From Desulfonema limicola (lineage in GTDB: Bacteria; Desulfobacterota; Desulfobacteria; Desulfobacterales; Desulfosalsimonadaceae): 5,256 nucleotides of DNA. The translations under genes and the position numbers were made by a program. This document shows positions 1-5,256 of this stretch, one piece after another (position 1 is the first letter of the stretch; each line of letters begins with the position of its first letter). The stretch is taken from contig DYLE01000171.1 of NCBI GenBank assembly GCA_020722245.1, forward strand, positions 1 to 5,256, written 5' to 3'. The notes beneath the pieces were generated by a model, which was not told the DNA's origin, ran no database searches, and worked only from the letters and a program-made list of their open reading frames with translations.

Positions 1-99
1 CTCGAGATATCCGTTGTCGGCCAGGAGCATCCTGCGGACGCCGCTCATGATGAGGCCGCATGGGCCAAGTCCCGGCGGGCGCATTTCCGGATTAAATAG
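1..99 (+). CDS. pal: Peptidoglycan-associated lipoprotein Pal, C-terminal end (5' truncated by window)
   Basis: Frame 1 is open from the window edge to a TAG at 97-99 and encodes 32 residues. They contain the pattern G-Q-E-x-P-A-D, then HDEAAWAKSRRAHF, then a hydrophobic/basic end. This matches the extreme C-terminus of the OmpA-like domain of Pal (E. coli Pal has a GKEKPA segment followed by GHDEAAYSKNRRA). The NRR/SRR arginine region belongs to the peptidoglycan (diaminopimelate)-binding surface of the family. Pal is an outer-membrane lipoprotein of the Tol-Pal envelope system. The signal peptide, lipobox and most of the OmpA domain lie outside the window, so only the tail can be judged. 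The gene converges on the leuA operon and shares the inverted repeat at 151-182. Another OmpA-family protein is possible, but the HDEAAWAKxRRA run is most typical of Pal. Confidence 0.8.
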   Translation, partial: LEISVVGQEHPADAAHDEAAWAKSRRAHFRIK

Positions 100-150
100 T
101 CTGGCTTCGAGGCCGCTCAATAAAGGTGCGGCGGTCTGGATTCATGCTGT

Positions 151-182
151 AAAACAGGGGGCTCAAACCGGCCCCCTGTTTT
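151..182. terminator. Bidirectional intrinsic terminator between pal and leuA
   Basis: A perfect 12-bp inverted repeat has arms at 151-162 (AAAACAGGGGGC) and 171-182, with an 8-nt loop. The core is 8 bp of mostly G-C pairs flanked by four A-T pairs. Read on the plus strand, the stem is followed by TTTTTCTTT (179-187), a good terminator for pal. Read on the minus strand, it is followed by TTTT, so it can also end the leuA transcript. The stem begins only 3 nt beyond the leuA stop codon and 51 nt beyond the pal stop. The plus-strand T-tract is the better of the two. Confidence 0.85.
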
Positions 183-185
183 TCT

Positions 186-1724
186 TTAAAGGGTTTCCGT
201 GGTGGTGGTGGGGTTCTGCTTCAGGTACTCCAGACGGTTTAATCCGTTGATATAGGCGTTGGCGCTGGCGGTGATGATATCCGGGTCCGAGCCTTTGCCT
301 AATGCCACCAGCCCGTCCTCCCTGAGTCGCACGGTGACCTCCCCCTGGGCGTCGGTCCCGCCGGTCAAGGCGTTGATGGAGAACCTCAGCAGCTCGGATT
401 TTGTTCCGGTCAGCTGGGCGATGACGTTGTAAACCGCATCGATGGGGCCGTTTCCGCTGCCGAACCCCTTGACCGTCCTTCCGTTGATGGAAATTTTTAC
501 GCTGGCCGTGGGAAAGACGGTGGTCCCGCTGCTCACATGCAGGTATTCAAGGGCAAAGATATCGGATGTTCTGAGGATTTCCTCGTTGACGAGCGCCTCG
601 ATATCCTCGTCCTCCACGGTTTTTTTCCGGTCGGCCAGGGCCTTGAACTTTTCAAAAATGACCTTTAACTCCTCCGCAGAAAGGTCGTACCCCATATTTT
701 TTAATTTGCTGTCTAAAGCGTGTTTTCCGGAATGTTTTCCCATAATCAGACGGTTGCTCGTCAGGCCGATGGTTTCGGGGCGCATGATTTCATAGGTCAT
801 GGGGTTTTTCAGCATGCCGTCCTGATGAATTCCCGCTTCATGGGCAAAGGCATTGGCCCCCACGATGGCCTTGTTCGGCTGCACCACAATGCCGGTAATC
901 ATTCGCACCAGCCGGCTGACCGGATAGATCTGCCGGGTGTCGATGCCGGTGGTGACCGGAACAAAGGTCGGCCGGGTGTTTAAGGCCATGACCACCTCCT
1001 CCAGAGCGGTGTTTCCGGCCCTTTCGCCGATCCCGTTGATGGTGACCTCGGCCTGCCGGGCGCCGGCCTTGATCGCGGCAATGGTGTTGGCCGTGGCCAG
1101 CCCCAGGTCGTTATGGCAATGCACGCTCAGAACGGCCTTTCCGATGTTGGGGGTATTGCGGAGCACATATCTTACCAGATCCCCGAATTCTTCCGGTATG
1201 GCGTAGCCCACGGTGTCGGGCAGGTTAACGGTTTTCGCCCCCGCCGCGATCACCGCCTCAAATACCCTGCAGAGAAAATCGGGATCGCTTCTGGAGCCGT
1301 CTTCGGCTGAAAATTCGATGTTATCCGTAAACCGTTTTGCGTAGGCCACCGCCTCCACGGCAGACGCCAGGACCTGCTCCCGGTTCATGTTCAGCTTGTA
1401 TTTCATGTGAATGTCCGAGGTGGCGAGAAAGGTGTGGATCCTCGGTTTTGCGGCGGCAGATACCGCCTCCCATGCCCGGTCGATGTCGCTTATCGTGGCG
1501 CGGGCCAGGGCTGCGACCTCGGCGGTTTTTATTTTTTCCGCGACCTGAGCAACCGCCTTGAAATCCCCCTCGGAGGCGGCCGGAAACCCGGCCTCGATGA
1601 TGTCCACCCCAAGCTTTTCAAGCTGGGTGGCCAGTCGGATTTTTTCAGCCGCGTTCATGCTGGCGCCCGGGGATTGCTCACCGTCCCTCAAGGTGGTGTC
1701 AAAGATAAACAGCTTTTCTCTCAT
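186..1724 (-). CDS. leuA: 2-isopropylmalate synthase
   Basis: It catalyses the first committed step of leucine synthesis: 2-oxoisovalerate + acetyl-CoA to 2-isopropylmalate, in the cytoplasm. Numbered from the chosen start (512 aa; E. coli LeuA is 523), the DRE-TIM barrel opens with FDTTLRDGEQSPG (8-20, with R13/D14). The metal-binding HCHND is at 202-206, NGIGERAGN at 230-238 and GIHQDGML at about 298-305. A C-terminal LeuA dimer/regulatory domain (about 370-495) contains GNGPIDAVYN (424-433), so leucine feedback inhibition is expected. The ATG at 1724 puts the start a few residues before FDTTLRDGEQ, as in E. coli. An in-frame ATG at 1772 (preceded by TTG at 1775) would add 16 residues, but has no visible ribosome-binding site. 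It is the last gene of the operon, right after cimA, its paralogue. The tail carries a short Thr run (PTTTTETL). Confidence 0.95.
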   Translation of the reverse strand: MREKLFIFDTTLRDGEQSPGASMNAAEKIRLATQLEKLGVDIIEAGFPAASEGDFKAVAQVAEKIKTAEVAALARATISDIDRAWEAVSAAAKPRIHTFLATSDIHMKYKLNMNREQVLASAVEAVAYAKRFTDNIEFSAEDGSRSDPDFLCRVFEAVIAAGAKTVNLPDTVGYAIPEEFGDLVRYVLRNTPNIGKAVLSVHCHNDLGLATANTIAAIKAGARQAEVTINGIGERAGNTALEEVVMALNTRPTFVPVTTGIDTRQIYPVSRLVRMITGIVVQPNKAIVGANAFAHEAGIHQDGMLKNPMTYEIMRPETIGLTSNRLIMGKHSGKHALDSKLKNMGYDLSAEELKVIFEKFKALADRKKTVEDEDIEALVNEEILRTSDIFALEYLHVSSGTTVFPTASVKISINGRTVKGFGSGNGPIDAVYNVIAQLTGTKSELLRFSINALTGGTDAQGEVTVRLREDGLVALGKGSDPDIITASANAYINGLNRLEYLKQNPTTTTETL

Positions 1725-1785
1725 GCCTTTTTTCCAGGAAATGGATTCGTTAAAATGGAGTTGCGTCTTCATCAACGTTTAACAA

Positions 1786-3372
1786 TTATTTTTTCTTTTG
1801 GGAAATTTTTGACAGCTTATACTGGAAGCTGTCGGCCAACGCCTGCCAGCTCGCTTCAATGATGTCCTCTGATACCCCCATGGTGGTCCAGATGCTCTCC
1901 GCATCCCTGGTTTCAATCAGTACGCGGACCCTGGCGGCGGTTCCTTCACGGCCGTCCAGCACACGCACCTTGAAGTCGACCAGATGCACCGGATCCAGCA
2001 CATCGGCGTAGACATGGGTGAGCGCCTTTCGCAGGGCGTTGTCTAAAGCGCTGACCGGCCCCACGCCTTCGGCTGCCGTGATCTCTTCCACCTCCCCTTT
2101 AATGGAAAGCTTGATTATGGCATGGGATCGGCAGGGATGATCCCTGTTTTTTTCAATGGTGACCCTGAAAGATTCCAGTTCAAAGAGAGGCTTAAACTGA
2201 TGGGCCAGCTTCTCCACCATGATCTTGAAGGAGCCGTCGGCGACGTCAAACTGATACCCCTCCTTTTCCATCCGTTTGATTTCCGAAACGATTCCGCTGC
2301 TGTCGATGCCGTTCTCGTCTAAAAGGATGCCCAGCTCCTTGGCCTTGTACTCGATATTGCTTTTTCCCGCCATTTCAGACACCAGCACCCGGCGCCGGTT
2401 GCCCACCAGCTCAGGCGCTATATGCTCATAGGCTCGGGGTTCCTTCATAATCGCGTTCACATGCACCCCGGCCTTGTGGGCGAAAGCGCTTTTCCCGACA
2501 AAAGGCCGGGTGTCAATGGGCGTGAGGTTGGCGGTTTCACTCACGAACAGGGAGACCGCCCTGAGTTTTTTCAGGTTTTTATTCGAGATGCAGGGGATCC
2601 CCATTTTTAATTTCAGCACCGGGATGATCGAGCAGAGATCGGCGTTGCCGCACCTTTCGCCGTAGCCGTTGATGGTTCCCTGAACAATGACCGCACCGGC
2701 GCGGACCGCGGCGATGGCATTGGCGACGGCCAGGTTCGCGTCGTTATGGGTGTGAATACCCAAACGGACGGACCCTCCCAGGGCCGAACGCACCTCCTTG
2801 ATCATCGATTCCACCTCATGGGTCAGGGTTCCGCCGTTGGTGTCGCATAACACCAGAACATCCGCCCCCCCGGCCAGGGCCGCCCTGAGGGTGGAAAGGG
2901 CGTATTCCTTGTTTTCCTTGTAGCCGTCGAAGAAATGTTCGGCGTCATAGAGGACCTCAAGCCCATGGGACTTCAGGTACTCGACGGATTCACGGATAAT
3001 GTCTAAGTTCTCTTTGAGGGTGACCTTTAATATCTTTTGGACATGGAGGTCCCAGGTCTTTCCGAAAATGGCCGCGGCAGGAGCCCCGCATGCAACGATG
3101 CCGTTCAGGCTTTTATCATTTTTAACGGTGCTGCCGTGCCTGCGGGTGGCGCCGAAGGCGGTCAGCTTGCTGTTTTTGAATTTTAGACTCCTTGCGGATT
3201 CAAAAAACTCCCTGTCCTTGTCGTTGGCGCCCGGCCATCCGCCTTCGATATAGTGAATGCCGAGGTCATCCAGCTTTCTCACGATTCGGAGTTTATCCTG
3301 GGCGCTGAAGTTGATCTTTTCCCCCTGGGTGCCGTCCCGCAGGGTGGTGTCGTAGAGCAAGATCGGTTGCAT
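1786..3372 (-). CDS. cimA: (R)-citramalate synthase
   Basis: It condenses pyruvate with acetyl-CoA to (R)-citramalate, giving 2-oxobutyrate for isoleucine without threonine deaminase. The 528-aa protein has the family layout: YDTTLRDGTQGEKI (7-20), HTHND metal ligands (207-211), NGYGERCGN (235-243), AFAHKAGVHVNA (296-307), and a LeuA-type C-terminal regulatory domain (about 400-516). Three features mark the Geobacter-type citramalate synthase family rather than LeuA: GTQGE in place of GEQSPG, HVNAIMK in place of HQDGMLK, and GGWPGAN (44-50). Length is typical of that family. The start is the ATG at 3372, with GGGAG at 3384-3388 (11 nt away) and AAGG nearer; no other start competes. It follows ilvC by 49 nt and leads into leuA. 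It ends in a lysine-rich KKK coded by an A-rich stretch. The regulatory domain suggests isoleucine feedback, which is inference from the family. Confidence 0.93.
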   Translation of the reverse strand: MQPILLYDTTLRDGTQGEKINFSAQDKLRIVRKLDDLGIHYIEGGWPGANDKDREFFESARSLKFKNSKLTAFGATRRHGSTVKNDKSLNGIVACGAPAAAIFGKTWDLHVQKILKVTLKENLDIIRESVEYLKSHGLEVLYDAEHFFDGYKENKEYALSTLRAALAGGADVLVLCDTNGGTLTHEVESMIKEVRSALGGSVRLGIHTHNDANLAVANAIAAVRAGAVIVQGTINGYGERCGNADLCSIIPVLKLKMGIPCISNKNLKKLRAVSLFVSETANLTPIDTRPFVGKSAFAHKAGVHVNAIMKEPRAYEHIAPELVGNRRRVLVSEMAGKSNIEYKAKELGILLDENGIDSSGIVSEIKRMEKEGYQFDVADGSFKIMVEKLAHQFKPLFELESFRVTIEKNRDHPCRSHAIIKLSIKGEVEEITAAEGVGPVSALDNALRKALTHVYADVLDPVHLVDFKVRVLDGREGTAARVRVLIETRDAESIWTTMGVSEDIIEASWQALADSFQYKLSKISQKKK

Positions 3373-3421
3373 TATGCCTTTTTCTCCCGTGCGAAATTTT
3401 TCACCGTATCGTAAAGGGAAA

Positions 3422-4474
3422 TCACCCCTTTCGACGGCTGGGCCTTAAGGAGCGGACCGCAGCGCCGGCTTTCCACATTTCGGAATTTTTTATCTGGTCC
3501 AGCTCGGCCTGGAGTTTTATCTTGTAATCCGGCGCGCTGTTGGCCGAAAGGACGCGTTTGGTTTCTTCCCCCGAGGCGACCCTCCTATAAAGCTCTTCAA
3601 ACACGGGCATGACCGCGTCCCTGAACCTCGGCGACCAGTCCAGTGCCCCCCGCTGGGCCGTGGTGCTGCAGTTTGAGAACATCCAGTCCATGCCGTTTTC
3701 ATCCACCAGACGGATGAGGCTCTGGGTCAGCTCCTCCACGGTTTCATTGAACGCCTCACTGGGGGAATGCCCGTTTTTGCGCAGGATTTTATACTGGGCC
3801 TCCATGACGCCCGAAAGGCAGCCCATCAGCACCCCCCGTTCACCGGTAAGATCGCTGTACACCTCTTTCTGGAAGGTGGTGGGAAACAGATACCCCGACC
3901 CGATGGCGATGCCGATGGCCAGGGTGCGCTCCCTGGCCTTTCCGGTAAAGTCCTGTTCAATGGCAAAGCTGGAGTTGATTCCGTTTCCGGCCAGAAAGTT
4001 GGCCCGAACGCTGGTTCCCGATCCTTTGGGGGCGACCATGATCACGTCCACATCCGGGGGCGGAATCACGCCGGTCTGATCCTTGTAGACAATGGAAAAC
4101 CCGTGGGAAAAATAAAGCGCATCCCCCTTGTTCAAGCATTTTTTCACAATGGGCCAGGTGGCTGCCTGGCCGGCGTCGGAGAGGAGCTCCATAATGATCG
4201 TTCCCTGCTTGGCCGCCGCCTCGATGGGGAAGAGGGTCTTTCCCGGAACAAAACCGTCCCGGACCGCCTTTTTCCAGTACTCATCCCCCTCGATCTGCCC
4301 GACGATGACCTCGATACCGTTGTCCTTCAGGTTCAGGGCCTGGGCCGGGCCCTGCACACCGTAGCCCAGAACAGCGATTTTTTCATTTTTGAGTATGGAT
4401 TTTGCCTTTTCAAAGGAAAACTCGTCTGCCGTGATGACCTCTTCGATGGTGCCGCCGAAATCGATTCTTGCCAT
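3422..4474 (-). CDS. ilvC: Ketol-acid reductoisomerase, class I length, fungal/Bacteroidetes-like subtype
   Basis: It isomerises and reduces 2-acetolactate or 2-aceto-2-hydroxybutyrate to the dihydroxy acids of valine/leucine and isoleucine synthesis, using Mg2+ and a nicotinamide cofactor. The protein has 350 aa. The Rossmann motif is GYGVQG (37-42) and the catalytic His is H124 in YFSHGF; VAPKGSG spans 147-153. Probable metal ligands are D208 and E212 in SDLTGERG, plus E244 and E248 in FNETVEELTQS. S270 in NCSTTAQRGALDW is the likely substrate Ser. The NETVEELTQSL, STTAQRGALDW and EMWKxGxxVRxLRP blocks resemble yeast Ilv5 more than the common bacterial short form. The cofactor loop G59-W67 lacks the usual phosphate-binding Arg and Ser (see findings). 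The ATG at 4474 has an excellent AAGGAG 6 nt upstream. The gene lies 35 nt after ilvN. The C-terminus carries a short basic tail (RPSRRKG). Confidence 0.96.
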   Translation of the reverse strand: MARIDFGGTIEEVITADEFSFEKAKSILKNEKIAVLGYGVQGPAQALNLKDNGIEVIVGQIEGDEYWKKAVRDGFVPGKTLFPIEAAAKQGTIIMELLSDAGQAATWPIVKKCLNKGDALYFSHGFSIVYKDQTGVIPPPDVDVIMVAPKGSGTSVRANFLAGNGINSSFAIEQDFTGKARERTLAIGIAIGSGYLFPTTFQKEVYSDLTGERGVLMGCLSGVMEAQYKILRKNGHSPSEAFNETVEELTQSLIRLVDENGMDWMFSNCSTTAQRGALDWSPRFRDAVMPVFEELYRRVASGEETKRVLSANSAPDYKIKLQAELDQIKNSEMWKAGAAVRSLRPSRRKG

Positions 4475-4480
4475 GATCTT

Positions 4481-4486
4481 CTCCTT
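4481..4486 (-). promoter_or_regulatory. Shine-Dalgarno site of ilvC
   Basis: AAGGAG on the minus strand lies 6 nt before the ilvC ATG at 4474. It is the strongest ribosome-binding site in the window and fixes the ilvC start. Sites before the other genes are weaker: AGGGTG at 5020-5025 for ilvN, GGGAG at 3384-3388 for cimA, and nothing convincing for leuA. Confidence 0.8.
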
Positions 4487-4509
4487 TTCGCTTGGGATAT
4501 GATGTTTAT

Positions 4510-5013
4510 TTATTTATCGGGATTTCGTTTGGGTTCCCGGCACAGGGCGATGCTTCCGGTGCGCGCCATCTCCCGAATGCCGAAGGGCTTAAGCAGGTTC
4601 AGGATGGCCGCCATCTTTTCCGAGCCTCCTGTAGCCATGATGGTGAAATGATCCTGCCCCACATCCACCACCTGTCCTCTGAAGATATCGGTGATCCTTA
4701 AGATTTCCGCGCGGTGTTCCAGCTTGGCGTTCACCTTGACCAGGGCCATTTCCCGCTCCACGTACTCCAGCTCGGTCAGATCAGACACCTTGATGGTGTT
4801 GATCAGTTTGTTCAACTGCTTTTTGATCTGTTCTAAGATGAGATAATCCCCCTGGGTCACCATGGTGATCCGGGAAATTTTTGAATCCATGGTTTCCGCC
4901 ACGCAGAGGCTTTCGATGTTGTATCCCCTTCCGGAAAACAGCCCGGCGATCCGTGACAGGACGCCCGGTTCATTGTCCACCAGGATGGAGAGGATGTGTT
5001 TTTTTTCCGTCAT
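4510..5013 (-). CDS. ilvN: Acetolactate synthase small (regulatory) subunit
   Basis: This is the regulatory subunit of acetohydroxyacid synthase; it activates the catalytic IlvB subunit and carries valine feedback inhibition. The protein has 167 aa, normal for the long IlvN/IlvH form. The N-terminal ACT domain (about 5-78) contains LVDNEPGVLSRIAGLFSGRG (11-30) followed by YNIESL. N14 and N32 correspond to the valine-site Asn residues N11 and N29 of E. coli IlvH, so valine sensitivity is expected. The C-terminal domain has EREMALVKV (86-94) and FRGQVVDV (111-118). The ATG at 5013 is chosen because homology starts at once (MTEKKHILSIL), AGGGTG lies 6 nt upstream, and it clears the ilvB stop by 16 nt. 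A longer frame reaching back to 5106 only overlaps the ilvB end. The symbol ilvH is also used for this family. Confidence 0.95.
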   Translation of the reverse strand: MTEKKHILSILVDNEPGVLSRIAGLFSGRGYNIESLCVAETMDSKISRITMVTQGDYLILEQIKKQLNKLINTIKVSDLTELEYVEREMALVKVNAKLEHRAEILRITDIFRGQVVDVGQDHFTIMATGGSEKMAAILNLLKPFGIREMARTGSIALCREPKRNPDK

Positions 5014-5029
5014 GAGTATCACCCTTACG

Positions 5030-5256
5030 CTAAACCAGCAGCATTTTTGAAATCGGCGCGCCCGCGGGCACCATCGGGTACACGCACTCCTCAGGTTCCA
5101 CCACAAAATCCATGATCACGGCCCCGGGTCTGGAAAGCCCTTCGGAAAGCACCGGGACGACCTCTTCAGGGGTTTTCGCCCGTAGGCCCACGGCGCCGTA
5201 AGCCTCGGCCAGTTTGACGAAATCCGGTGCATGCTGGAACTTTGTGGAGGAGGAGC
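5030..5256 (-). CDS. ilvB: Acetolactate synthase large (catalytic) subunit, C-terminal end (5' part outside window)
   Basis: The frame is open from the window edge (two bases into a codon) to a TAG at 5032-5030 and gives 75 residues. They match the end of the thiamine-diphosphate domain of acetohydroxyacid synthase: PDFVKLAEAYGAVGLRAKTP, then PEEV, then a GAVIMDFVV strand, then EECVYPMVPAGAPISKML. The family condenses pyruvate with pyruvate or 2-oxobutyrate to give the acetohydroxy acids of valine/leucine and isoleucine synthesis. The PYR and FAD-binding domains and the catalytic Glu are not in the window. The YPMVPAGA ending and immediate linkage to ilvN separate it from catabolic acetolactate synthase and other thiamine-diphosphate enzymes. 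It is the first visible gene of the operon; its promoter and any leader lie beyond the right edge. Confidence 0.93.
   Translation of the reverse strand, partial: SSSTKFQHAPDFVKLAEAYGAVGLRAKTPEEVVPVLSEGLSRPGAVIMDFVVEPEECVYPMVPAGAPISKMLLV

Noticed and set aside
1..6. CTCGAG (XhoI) palindrome at the window start
   Set aside because: It lies inside the pal frame as Leu-Glu codons. A single 6-bp site at an arbitrary window edge is not evidence of a cloning junction or a regulatory site.
1786..1800. A-rich run at the cimA end, considered as a ribosomal or polymerase slippage site
   Set aside because: Slippage would add only a few residues before a stop next to the leuA start. No stimulatory hairpin follows, and a lysine-rich tail is an adequate explanation.
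1407..1862. Plus-strand open frame (151 codons) antisense to leuA and the end of cimA
   Set aside because: There is no recognisable protein character. It is explained as the complement of the conserved leuA coding sequence.
3767..4651. Long plus-strand open frame (294 codons) antisense to ilvC and part of ilvN
   Set aside because: It lies opposite well-supported genes in a GC-rich, codon-biased region, shows no recognisable domain, and crosses the ilvN-ilvC gap without any gene-like start signal. It is a shadow frame.
5014..5106. Upstream extension of ilvN (31 extra codons)
   Set aside because: The extra residues (rich in Trp, Arg and Cys) are the ilvB 3' end read in another frame. ACT-domain homology and a ribosome-binding site both support the ATG at 5013.
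1..5256. Search for mobile elements, CRISPR arrays, tRNAs, riboswitch or attenuator leaders, and defence genes
   Set aside because: The window is almost wholly filled by core biosynthetic genes. The spacers are 16-86 nt and contain no repeats, leader peptides rich in Leu/Val/Ile codons, or T-box-like structures that I can see.

Overview
The window is an ordinary, densely packed chromosomal segment from a Gram-negative bacterium. It carries most of a branched-chain amino acid (BCAA) biosynthesis operon on the minus strand and the tail of an outer-membrane lipoprotein gene on the plus strand. Three things suggest a Desulfobacterota (deltaproteobacterial) anaerobe: a Geobacter-type citramalate synthase next to leuA, a ketol-acid reductoisomerase of the fungal/Bacteroidetes-like subtype, and a Pal C-terminus. 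This placement is inference from protein character, not a database match.

Layout from left to right. Positions 1-99 (+) hold the last 32 codons of pal. Positions 100-185 hold no gene, only a perfect 12-bp inverted repeat (151-182) that can terminate both convergent units. The rest is one minus-strand operon, transcribed from right to left: ilvB (3' end only, 5030-5256), ilvN (4510-5013), ilvC (3422-4474), cimA (1786-3372) and leuA (186-1724). Gaps between genes are 16, 35, 49 and about 13-61 nt, with no terminator-like hairpin between them, so one transcript is likely. The operon promoter and any leader or attenuator must lie beyond position 5256. I see no promoter inside the window.

How the genes work together. 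IlvB/IlvN (acetohydroxyacid synthase) condense pyruvate with pyruvate (towards valine and leucine) or with 2-oxobutyrate (towards isoleucine). IlvC reduces and isomerises the products. CimA makes (R)-citramalate from pyruvate and acetyl-CoA, which is a threonine-independent source of 2-oxobutyrate. LeuA condenses 2-oxoisovalerate with acetyl-CoA to start the leucine branch. IlvD, LeuB, LeuCD and the transaminase are not in this window.

I found no undescribed system. The most interesting observation is the IlvC cofactor loop: the Arg and two Ser that normally hold the NADPH 2'-phosphate are replaced by Ile, Asp and Tyr, which predicts NADH preference. A second, weaker one is a 17-codon mini-frame that exactly fills the ilvC-cimA spacer, overlapping the ilvC stop and the cimA start.
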